A stretch of DNA of 64,000 nt, from positions 2,511,001 through 2,575,000 of the forward strand of contig NZ_CP152050.1 of assembly GCF_038632915.1 (NCBI RefSeq), in the 5' to 3' direction. Below are positions 17,186 to 24,914 of the stretch, piece after piece. Position 1 is the first letter of the stretch; every line of letters begins with the position of its first letter. This DNA is from Paenisporosarcina sp. FSL H8-0542 (lineage in GTDB: Bacteria; Bacillota; Bacilli; Bacillales_A; Planococcaceae). The notes below the pieces were generated by a model. That model did not search any database. It was not told the DNA's origin and saw only the letters and a program-made list of their open reading frames with translations. Both the position numbers and the translations under genes were made by a program.

Positions 17186-18066
17186 GCTTTCGCCTCCTGC
17201 TTATTTGCCGAAATGTAATACAAATACGCATCCTCCAAAGTCGGTGTCACCAAGCGACTTTCTGCTGAAGGCTGAATATCGGCGATGACTCTCACACGCA
17301 CTCCTTCACTGCTTTGAATGGTGCTGCTGATTAACAATTGTTTGCGCACTTCCATCCAAGTATCACTCGGTATCAACCACTCCCATACTTTTCCCTCCAC
17401 CGCTGCCAATAATCTGCTCGGAGCAGCCTGTATCACGAGCCGTCCTTGATTAACAATAGCAATATCTGTTGCGGTCGCCTCGATGTCGGATACGATATGG
17501 GTTGATAGGATAATAATTCGGTCGCCTGATAATTCAGATAATAGATTGCGGAAACGAATACGTTCTTCTGGATCAAGTCCAACCGTTGGCTCGTCAACGA
17601 TTAATAGCTTGGGGTCGTTCAATAAGGCCTGAGCTATACCTACACGTTGTTTCATACCACCTGAAAAACTATTTAACGGTTTTTTGCGAACCTCATAAAG
17701 ATTGACCAAATGAAGTAACTCTTCAATTCTCTTTCTTGCCATTTTATGATCCAACCCTCTAATCGCCGCTAAATACTCCAAAAACTCAACTGCATTTAAA
17801 TGAGGATATACGCCGAAATCTTGCGGCAAATAACTTAATATGGCTCGTACAGAATTGGGATCTTTCGTAATATCAATCCCGTTCCAACTCACCTTACCCT
17901 CGGTAGGCTTAGTAATTGTTGATAAAATCCGCATCAATGTAGACTTCCCAGCACCGTTGGGACCTAACAATCCCAAAATGCCTGTGTTGATCTCCAGCGA
18001 TAAGTCACGAAGCCCGTAAAAATTCCCCTTATATTTTTTACTCACGCTTTCAATAATAAGCTCCAT
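17182..18066 (-). CDS. ABC transporter ATP-binding protein
   Basis: The 294-residue cytoplasmic ATPase has every expected motif: Walker A GPNGAGKST (about residue 36), Q-loop YLPQDFG, signature FSGGMKQR, Walker B LLIVDEPTVGLDP and the switch histidine in STHIVSD. A C-terminal extension of about 80 residues is of the kind found in drug- and lantibiotic-type exporters. It forms an operon with the permease that follows with a 4-bp overlap. ATG has an ideal CAGGAGG site. Confidence 0.9.
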   Translation of the reverse strand: MELIIESVSKKYKGNFYGLRDLSLEINTGILGLLGPNGAGKSTLMRILSTITKPTEGKVSWNGIDITKDPNSVRAILSYLPQDFGVYPHLNAVEFLEYLAAIRGLDHKMARKRIEELLHLVNLYEVRKKPLNSFSGGMKQRVGIAQALLNDPKLLIVDEPTVGLDPEERIRFRNLLSELSGDRIIILSTHIVSDIEATATDIAIVNQGRLVIQAAPSRLLAAVEGKVWEWLIPSDTWMEVRKQLLISSTIQSSEGVRVRVIADIQPSAESRLVTPTLEDAYLYYISANKQEAKA

Positions 18067-18328
18067 AAATTACCTCCTGATTATCTTCATGAAAAATCCG
18101 TAATCCGTAATGGGTAATATTGGTAAAACTACTTGATTATTTAAATCTTAATCTGCAGGTTCTTTTTAAGCAATCGTTATTTAAAATAAACTTTTTGCTT
18201 TCCCACTATGCGTAATAAGCGATTCGCGGCAGCTTATCATCACTAATGCGAAAAATCACTTATGGCCCAAATTTGCTCGCCACGGAGCTCAGTAATTCGC
18301 CACAATGTATGCATTTGATCACGAAAAA

Positions 18329-18354
18329 AGAACTCCCTAGATTCAAGGAGTTCT
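18329..18354. terminator. hairpin
   Basis: AGAACTCC and GGAGTTCT around CTAGATTCAA, with an A-run before it. May terminate transcription on the minus strand. Confidence 0.5.
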
Positions 18355-18364
18355 AATTAATACC

Positions 18365-18480
18365 TATAGAAATAGATTCCAAGTCACCATGGACACCCTT
18401 GCGTTAAGCTAACTACTACTTCTGTCTTCGTAGTTCGGGACTTACACCCTATATACTACGCCCATGCTGGGCGCACAAAC
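18365..18480. mobile_element. remnant of an IS110-family non-coding end
   Basis: CACCATGGACACCCTTGCG, TCTGTCTTCGTAGTTCGGGA and CGCCCATGCTGGGCGCAC are recalled hallmarks of the non-coding end of IS110-type elements in Bacillus. No transposase is attached. In IS110 elements such ends can encode the bridge RNA; whether this piece still could is not visible. Recognition is from memory, not a search. Confidence 0.5.
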
Positions 18481-18509
18481 AAAAAAGACCGTCAAATGAC
18501 AGTCTTTTC

Positions 18510-18541
18510 TTCTTCAACTAAAGCACTCGTTAGTTGAAGAA
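18510..18541. repeat. R1 element, copy 12
   Basis: Loop AGCACTCG. It contains the stop codon of the HAD phosphatase gene. Confidence 0.8.
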
Positions 18542-19330
18542 CTTTTCCAGGATATTAGCTACACCATCTTCATCATTTGAAGTTGTAATTTCTTTTGCAA
18601 TACTTTTTAATTCGTCAATCGAATTGTCCATAGCTATTGGAATTCCACATAGCTTAAATAAACCTAAGTCGTTAAAATCATCACCGAAAACCATTGTTTT
18701 TTCTAATGAAAACTCTAATCTTTCAGCAAGATTTGCTATTGCAGATTCTTTTGAAATACCTAATCTCATTATTTGTGTAAGTTGATTCGAGTCCGTATTA
18801 ATCACTTCTAATTTATCACCGAACTTTTTAGTAAAGTCTTCTATATTCTTTAAGTTTGAAACAAGTATTTTGGTTGGGCTTTTTAATTTTATTTCAACAA
18901 TCTCAATAATTTCAGGATTCTCAGAAACCTTAGTAAATGAGCGATAATCAATATCTTTATAACTGTACCAAGTATCATTGACTTCAATAGAAAATAAGTG
19001 TTCAGGTTCATTGGTAATTAAGTATTCAATAATTTGTTGATTTATAGTTGAATCGATAGAATAATGTTCGTTTAATTGTAAGGGGTTATTAATAATTAAT
19101 GCACCATTATAAAAAACAATAATTGCTACTTCATGTAATTCCTTTGGAAGAAACTCTTTTACTGTTCTTGGAGGTCTTGCTGTTGCAATTATGATTGGTA
19201 TTCCAAGTTTATGTATTTCTATTATTGAATCTAAATTTCTATTACTTACTTTCTTATCAGAATTTAATAATGTACCATCCAAATCCAATACTACCGCATC
19301 TACTTTATTTCTATCCGTTAAAACTCTCAT
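18530..19330 (-). CDS. HAD-superfamily (Cof-type) phosphatase
   Basis: The 266-residue product has the four HAD motifs: DLDGTLLNSDK (nucleophile Asp), IATARPP, the Lys of motif III, and MVFGDDFNDLGLF. The Cof/type IIB cap lies between motifs II and III. Such enzymes dephosphorylate sugar phosphates, flavin or pyridoxal phosphates; the substrate cannot be read. ATG at 19330 is the start because TTGGAGG just upstream is the ribosome binding site; a longer frame from that TTG is an artefact. The stop codon lies inside R1 copy 12. Confidence 0.85.
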   Translation of the reverse strand: MRVLTDRNKVDAVVLDLDGTLLNSDKKVSNRNLDSIIEIHKLGIPIIIATARPPRTVKEFLPKELHEVAIIVFYNGALIINNPLQLNEHYSIDSTINQQIIEYLITNEPEHLFSIEVNDTWYSYKDIDYRSFTKVSENPEIIEIVEIKLKSPTKILVSNLKNIEDFTKKFGDKLEVINTDSNQLTQIMRLGISKESAIANLAERLEFSLEKTMVFGDDFNDLGLFKLCGIPIAMDNSIDELKSIAKEITTSNDEDGVANILEKFFN

Positions 19331-19398
19331 AAATACCTCCAATTTTTTCTACAAGTTTGGTAGTAATTAATATTCTCTATCTAATAAATTTTCCCTCT

Positions 19399-19434
19399 TC
19401 TTGTTCAACTAAACTGCCCCGTTAATTCAAGAAG
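19399..19434. repeat. R1 element, copy 13
   Basis: Left-type palindrome with loop ACTGCCCCG, followed by a truncated spacer. Confidence 0.75.
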
Positions 19435-19454
19435 AAAAAAGAGCTGCGTATGTA

Positions 19455-19618
19455 ATATTTGAAAAACGATTGATTAATATTTAGCGAGAATACTCAATTT
19501 TCCAGGTAAAAATAAACCTCGCATTTTGAACAAATTTTGATCAAAATATGAGGTTTCACCTGTTTATTGCTATTCACTTTTATAAAAATGTTTGATTATT
19601 TCGGAAATCGATTCTTCA
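19455..19618 (+). repeat. dispersed repeat R2, copy 3
   Basis: Full-length copy including TTTAGCGAGAATACTCAATT and the inverted arms. Unlike the other two it is not followed by an intact R1. Confidence 0.8.
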
Positions 19619-19621
19619 ATA

Positions 19622-19681
19622 GGGATTTGGTGTTATTCGTGAGATAGTTATAAACGATTTAAAAAAGGCAGGGTTTAAGTA
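19622..19681 (+). pseudogene. C-terminal gene fragment
   Basis: The frame FGVIREIVINDLKKAGFK before TAA has no start and begins at the R2 boundary. It is followed by a terminator. Family unknown. Confidence 0.35.
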
Positions 19682-19708
19682 ATTGTACTTATTCCTTGCC
19701 TTTTTTTT
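19662..19708. terminator. intrinsic terminator
   Basis: AAAAAAGGCAGGG and the complementary CCTTGCCTTTTTTTT, shared by the fragment on the plus strand and the minus-strand gene at 19714. Confidence 0.65.
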
Positions 19709-19713
19709 ATGTA

Positions 19714-19989
19714 TCAGTCCTCGTCCTTACTTTTTAACACCTGTTCCGTTCCGTTTTTACACCCAACACTATAACCAGTATCATAAGCTAACTTCATAAT
19801 TAAAGTTTCTTCTTCCGTTAAATTCCTGTCTATGGAATCCTCAATATGATTCTTTGTTGCTAAAGTCATATCACCTATTGGTCTTGAATAGAAATGGTTA
19901 TGAAATAACCAATCTAGGTATTTAATTCTTTCCCCATTATCCATGTTTTTCATTAGTTCAATCATTTGTTCACTGGTCATTTTTTGCAT
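19714..19989 (-). CDS. hypothetical protein
   Basis: A 91-residue soluble, helical protein (MTSEQMIELMKNMDNGERIK near the N-terminus) without a recognised family. Two ATG codons four residues apart could both be used; a GGAAGG site lies 12 nt upstream of the first. It stands alone and ends at a terminator. Confidence 0.55.
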   Translation of the reverse strand: MQKMTSEQMIELMKNMDNGERIKYLDWLFHNHFYSRPIGDMTLATKNHIEDSIDRNLTEEETLIMKLAYDTGYSVGCKNGTEQVLKSKDED

Positions 19990-20138
19990 AGCTGCGTTGC
20001 ACTTCCTTCCCTAAAAAGTTCCTAGAAAAATGGTGAAATTTTTTTTAATGATTTTCTATATTCTATTTTACCAATAACTCGGTAACATAAAGAATCTGAT
20101 CAAAATTATATAGTCTACAAAATACATCGAGGAAGTCT

Positions 20139-21488
20139 CTAGATTTTGTTAAGGCGTCTTTTCCATACATAAGTTAAGGTAATAAAGATGTAGATGCAAA
20201 GTGTAATGATCGTTACGATGATAGATGTCGTAAAAATGATTCCGATTAGGATCGTAATTAAAGCGATGATCGCAGCCCAAGTCGTATATGGGAACCATTT
20301 AACTGTATAGGCACTTGTTTTTCCAGACTGTTGTTTACGTGATTTTAAATGAGCGAAGGCAATGATTAACCAGATGAATAATACGGTATATCCCAGTGAT
20401 CCCATCAGGAAATCGAAGGTCTTGCTTCCAGCAAATAAGGAAATCAGTACACCACCATATAAAGCGGAAGTACACATTAATATTGCGTAAACAGGCACTT
20501 TCTTCTTGGATAAACGTGAAAATATTTTCGGAATGCGACCGTCGATGGCTTGTGTATACAGAACGCGAGATGAACCATACAATCCAGAGTTCATTGATGA
20601 AATAATCGCTAGTAGAACAACGGCGTTCATAATATGGTCAGCACCTGGAATCCCTATTTTTTGAAAGACCATCACAAACGGACTTTCAGGCACCCCGTTT
20701 ACTTCATTCCAAGGAATTAAACTAACGATGATGGAAAATGGAATGATATAGAAAGAAATAATCCTGACCAATGTACTGCGAACAGCTTTTGGAACCACTT
20801 TTTCGGGATTTTTCGTTTCTGCCAATGTTACCCCAATAATTTCTGTACCACCATATGAATAGATTACCACCAGCATCGCTGTGATTAAACCTGTTGATCC
20901 ATTCGGAAAAAAACCACCATGGTCAGTCAAGTTAGAGAAACCAATTGCTGTATGATCACCAAAAGTCACTAGCAGTAACAATAATCCAGCTATGATGAAC
21001 ACAATGATGACGGTAATTTTAATTAAAGCAAGCCAGTACTCCGTTTCAGCAAAAACCTTTACCGATAGCAAGTTGATCGCTGTAACTAACACCGAAACAG
21101 CTAATGCCAGTATCCAGATTGGATATTCAGGCAGCCAATATTGAATGAAAATAGCCGCAACGACTGATTCTGCGGTGATGTTCAATACCCACATTTTCCA
21201 ATAGATCCAATCCAGGAAATAGGCAGGATACTTTCCTAAAATAGATTGGACAAGATCCCTAAATGTTCTTGCACCGCAATTGCTGACTGCCATTTCAGCT
21301 AAACCTTGCATGATGAATAATAGGATGATGCCCCCTATCAAGTAAGCAATTATTACGGATGGTCCTGCCATATCAATGGCTGAACTGCTTCCTTTAAATA
21401 AACCTGCCCCAATGGCACCGCCTAATGCCATCATCGTAATATGTCTTGAAGTCATTGTCCTCTGTAAATTCTGTTTGTCGGTTTCCAT
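20139..21488 (-). CDS. yvbW: APC-family amino acid permease, T-box controlled
   Basis: The 449-residue protein has twelve predicted membrane segments and the APC signature GGAIGAGLFKGSSSAI at the first. SYGGTEIIGVTLAETKNPEK is the conserved mid-protein loop of amino acid permeases. Length and similarity in layout fit B. subtilis YvbW, also under a T-box. It should import an amino acid, most likely leucine given the T-box specifier. ATG follows GGGGAGG directly downstream of the leader terminator. Confidence 0.85.
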   Translation of the reverse strand: METDKQNLQRTMTSRHITMMALGGAIGAGLFKGSSSAIDMAGPSVIIAYLIGGIILLFIMQGLAEMAVSNCGARTFRDLVQSILGKYPAYFLDWIYWKMWVLNITAESVVAAIFIQYWLPEYPIWILALAVSVLVTAINLLSVKVFAETEYWLALIKITVIIVFIIAGLLLLLVTFGDHTAIGFSNLTDHGGFFPNGSTGLITAMLVVIYSYGGTEIIGVTLAETKNPEKVVPKAVRSTLVRIISFYIIPFSIIVSLIPWNEVNGVPESPFVMVFQKIGIPGADHIMNAVVLLAIISSMNSGLYGSSRVLYTQAIDGRIPKIFSRLSKKKVPVYAILMCTSALYGGVLISLFAGSKTFDFLMGSLGYTVLFIWLIIAFAHLKSRKQQSGKTSAYTVKWFPYTTWAAIIALITILIGIIFTTSIIVTIITLCIYIFITLTYVWKRRLNKI

Positions 21489-21499
21489 ATCCTAACCTC

Positions 21500-21775
21500 C
21501 CCAAAAATCAAAAAAGGCATATCGTCTCTTCCTTCACAATCAAATGAAGAAAGAGACGATATGCCTTAAGCTTACCGCGGTACCACTCTTATTGGCTCTT
21601 TACGAACCCTGCTTTAAAAACCTTGTAACGAAGGTCAATCGTTAAAATTAGAGAATAGATTAAATCTAAACTTTCACTTTACCACTCCTAGGCAAGTTCA
21701 AAGTATCATTGGACTGCGTTGCACCAACCCGCAGCTCTCTTTACCGAATAATGAGCTTTTACTACTCCTGATCTT
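21500..21775 (-). promoter_or_regulatory. T-box riboswitch leader, probably leucine
   Basis: On the minus strand the leader contains the stem I elements GCTGCGGGTTGGTGCAACG and GATACTTTGAACTTGCCTAG, the invariant T-box sequence AGAGTGGTACCGCGG, and a long terminator whose arms AAGGCATATCGTCTCTT and AGAGACGATATGCCTT end in TTTTTT. In the expected specifier position after GAA I read CTT, a leucine codon. Uncharged tRNA-Leu would favour the antiterminator and permit permease expression. Confidence 0.9.
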
Positions 21776-21854
21776 TGTGTTTTGAAAACTATATCTGATT
21801 TTTTTATAATATCCCATACTATACGGATTAGAAGTGAATTTGTCAATAATTATT

Positions 21855-22076
21855 TCAGAATAATATTTTTAACGAAACAATCTTGGTAATATGTGGTGAA
21901 ATAGCTAAATAAGTCTGCAAAATGCTATTTCCGAAAAATATTATACCTAATCCTTTGGGAGTTACGAGTGGCAATAAGGATTCAGAAGGTGAATCAATTA
22001 ACGTGACTGGGTTCACAATTAACCCCTCAATAAATTTGATTAATATAACCAATCTTATATTCAATGTTTTTTTCAT
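21855..22076 (-). CDS. doubtful small ORF
   Basis: ATG with GGGG upstream begins a 73-residue hydrophobic frame (MKKTLNIRLVILIKFIEGLI). An opposite-strand frame of similar length exists, and neither shows a recognisable family. I list it only because the start context is acceptable. Confidence 0.25.
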   Translation of the reverse strand: MKKTLNIRLVILIKFIEGLIVNPVTLIDSPSESLLPLVTPKGLGIIFFGNSILQTYLAISPHITKIVSLKILF

Positions 22077-22253
22077 AATAATCCCCACTGATAATACGAG
22101 TCACTCCTCACTTCTTTTCCCTGTCGGATGATTCGTCATGGACTTTAGGCAACTAAAAAAAGACCGCCTTTGACGATCTTCTCTTGTTCATGGGCATGAT
22201 TATTAAACCAAGATTATCCAGTAAAATATTGAGCGATTAGCAAATTCTTCAAA

Positions 22254-22378
22254 TTACCCTTCATCTTCAGTCAATAAAATTAGATCTTCATTAAAAATAA
22301 ACTGATTTATATAATCAACAATTCCTTTTTCGCCGTAGTATGGTATGTCACCTTTCATACCTATTCGTTCTTGAGAGT
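22254..22378 (-). pseudogene. type I restriction specificity subunit (HsdS) remnant
   Basis: The minus strand reads LNSQERIGMKGDIPYYGEKG followed by IVDYINQFIFNEDLILLTED and a stop. KGDIPYYGxxGIVDY is a hallmark of HsdS target-recognition domains. The fragment starts exactly at the stop codon of the cyclase gene upstream, so a deletion or recombination joined the two. No hsdM or hsdR is present. Confidence 0.6.
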
Positions 22379-24283
22379 TTAGAGGCTTTCATTCGGAAAT
22401 TTTTTTTGATAATGCGCAAGTGCAATTAGAGGGAAAATATATCGATAACTATGATAATGAATATAGAAACTGCCAGCCATTCCCTGTCCTTTTGGATAAG
22501 AAGTTGTCCAGTCATCTTTGTCATTATTTTCTAAAATATATTTGATGCCGGATATTATTCCTGGTGTGAGTTCGTCTTCAGCAGCAATCAGCGCATCCAA
22601 TGCCCAGGCTGTATGAGTTAACGTACTGGCTCCCAATGGAACGTACGTCTTCATTTTATCACTTTTACAAGACTCTCCCCATCCCCCATCCGAATTTTGA
22701 ATATCACGAAGCCATTTGACTGATTTTAGAATAGAAGGATGGTCCGATGATATACCTGCTGCAACAAGCCCGGTTATAGCAGCCCAAGCACCATAAATAT
22801 AACATATGCCCCATCTGCCATACCACGATCCATTCGGTTCTTGATGATCGAATAACCAATTTACACCTAACTTGATAGAGTCGTGACTCTTCTTTAAATC
22901 GGTGAATTTCCCGAAAAATTCCAATGTTCTTCCTGTTAAATCTGCACTTGATGGATCTGCGAGTAAATATTCAGCATCTTCAATTGGAATCATAGACAGA
23001 ATGCTTTTATTCACACCTTTTTCGAATGATGGCCATCCTCCATCATCATTTTGCATTGAAAATACCCAGTTGATTCCTTTGTCCCAAGATGTATGGACCT
23101 TGGGTTTTTTAATGACAGTTTTGCAAATTGACCTTAAGGATGCAGTAGTATCATCAATATCAGGGTTCATTGTATTTACATTTGAGAAACCCCATCCCCC
23201 TGGAAGACTATGTGGACTGTGTATGACCCAATCCCCATATTTATAATGCTGTCGTGTTAATAAAAATTGGTTTGCTTTTTTTATAACGGGATCTAATTCG
23301 GAAACGCCTGCTTCTTGCATGGCATAACTAATTAAAGCTGTATTCCATACCGTTGCTGTGGTGAATTGCATATGAGTCTTCCCATCAACTTGGCATTTCA
23401 TAGACTTTAAACCGTTTACCGCATGAATGATTGTGGGATGGTCTTTCTTATATCCAAGGGAAAGCAACGCGAAAATTAGCAGAAATGTCGAACTGAAGTA
23501 ACTGTATAAGGTGCCATCTGGTTCAATTCGTTCCAGCATATACTGTTTTGTCTTATCTACTGCAAGTTCCTCAATTTGCTTTGGCAAACCAATTAGGTCC
23601 TCAATTCTTTTTTGAATGGATAAAAGAAAAGGACTCCATTCATTTGAGAGGATTCTTGATAAATATTCTTCATCCCACCTGTTGTGGTTCAAAATATATA
23701 AATCTGAAATGTTTGGACTTTTATTTGTTTTAATTATGTATTTCTTATCAGCGAGAATCATGAGTGGAGCGATATTTGCCCTACCAAAGACAGAAAAGTC
23801 GAAAAAGTTCATTGGGAATGAGTGTGGTAGTAAAACAAATTCTGTCGGGACAGTAAAAATTTTTGACCATGAAAATTGCCCAGTTACTGCCAGCATAATT
23901 TTTGTTAGTAAATTACTTTTGTCTATTCCCCCATTTGATAAAATAAACTGTCTTGCTACTTGCATTCGTACATCATCGTGAGAACAATAGCCGGAATATA
24001 GAAGGGCGTAATAAGCTTCAATCGTGGCAGCTACATTACCGTCATCTTCTTCATCATAAAACAGCTTCCAAGCCCCACTATCTTGTTGTTCGCTTAAAAT
24101 CCGATCTACTAGTTCCTTTATTAATTTTTCATCATCAATAGTTAATGAACGCAATAAAATAATCATATAGGCATCCGTTGTAATACCTGTTTCAAAAGGA
24201 TAATCCCAAGTTCCAACTTCAGATTGATCCTTCTTCAAGATGCTTATAATTCGATTAATTTCGTCTGATAGGGTACCGTTCAC
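22379..24283 (-). CDS. sqhC: squalene-hopene cyclase family, sporulenol-synthase type
   Basis: The 634-residue terpene cyclase carries the acid motif DIDDT in NPDIDDTTASL (near residue 370) and several QW repeats (QNDDGGWPSF, QEPNGSWYGRWG, QNSDGGWGES). Length matches Bacillus SqhC, which cyclises tetraprenyl-beta-curcumene to sporulenol, a spore membrane lipid. Start is GTG with AAGGA upstream; no ATG fits the N-terminus. The 3' end touches an HsdS fragment, but the cyclase itself reads complete. No prenyl synthase lies beside it. Confidence 0.85.
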   Translation of the reverse strand: MNGTLSDEINRIISILKKDQSEVGTWDYPFETGITTDAYMIILLRSLTIDDEKLIKELVDRILSEQQDSGAWKLFYDEEDDGNVAATIEAYYALLYSGYCSHDDVRMQVARQFILSNGGIDKSNLLTKIMLAVTGQFSWSKIFTVPTEFVLLPHSFPMNFFDFSVFGRANIAPLMILADKKYIIKTNKSPNISDLYILNHNRWDEEYLSRILSNEWSPFLLSIQKRIEDLIGLPKQIEELAVDKTKQYMLERIEPDGTLYSYFSSTFLLIFALLSLGYKKDHPTIIHAVNGLKSMKCQVDGKTHMQFTTATVWNTALISYAMQEAGVSELDPVIKKANQFLLTRQHYKYGDWVIHSPHSLPGGWGFSNVNTMNPDIDDTTASLRSICKTVIKKPKVHTSWDKGINWVFSMQNDDGGWPSFEKGVNKSILSMIPIEDAEYLLADPSSADLTGRTLEFFGKFTDLKKSHDSIKLGVNWLFDHQEPNGSWYGRWGICYIYGAWAAITGLVAAGISSDHPSILKSVKWLRDIQNSDGGWGESCKSDKMKTYVPLGASTLTHTAWALDALIAAEDELTPGIISGIKYILENNDKDDWTTSYPKGQGMAGSFYIHYHSYRYIFPLIALAHYQKKFPNESL

Positions 24284-24426
24284 AAAATTCGTCCTTCCTA
24301 TAGCATAAATTCAATACACCTAAACATATTCGTTTAGTTTTTAAAAAATGCGAGGAAGTGATTAAGGTCTTTAGTCGGAATCCAAACCATTAATCCCAAG
24401 AGAATAGGAATAATCAACTTCATTCT

Positions 24427-24468
24427 TTTCTAAGTAGCGATAATGATGGTTATCGCTACTTAGAAAAT
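24427..24468. terminator. long perfect hairpin
   Basis: TTTTCTAAGTAGCGATAA and TTATCGCTACTTAGAAAA around TGATGG; flanking T and A runs allow bidirectional termination. Confidence 0.75.
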
Positions 24469-24555
24469 TTTAAAGAGAATTAAGTTTGGAATTTATATAT
24501 CTAAACCAATTTCTTAATTTAGTTATAACATCATACTGATATAAAGGCGTTTTAA

Positions 24556-24588
24556 AAGAGCCCAATTCGTATGTGAATTTGGGCTCTT
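24556..24588. terminator. terminator-like hairpin
   Basis: AAGAGCCCAA and TTTGGGCTCTT. A related hairpin (GAGCCCAAATTC with AATTGGGC) occurs at 30213-30243. Confidence 0.65.
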
Positions 24589-24914
24589 AGTTCAAAACTA
24601 TGGTATTCCTGAAAACCATCTCTATCTAGAATTACACTGGTACAATATACAAGATTTCCTTAGGATATAAAAAATGTATAAATTAAAGCGTTTTTATATT
24701 TTGTCCCCAATTCCAGTCATATCACAAAAAGAAGCAGTCAGATTCAGTTACGAAAATGACTGCTAATTGGTGCTATTTAATTTTTTGTACTCGAAAACAG
24801 AACCCGTTAATTGCTTTTACCTAAATAACTAAGTCACTACGTTTTATAATAATTAGCTAGTAAAAAACTCAGTCATGCTTGAATCCGCTTCCTCTATGCG
24901 GCAGAGCATAATCG

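Larger units (their letters stand above)
24284..24914. other. 630-bp gap without a gene
   Basis: Holds two strong hairpins (24427-24468 and 24556-24588) and a weaker one near 24735-24768 (AGCAGTCA with TGACTGCT). No supported coding frame is present. Confidence 0.5.
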
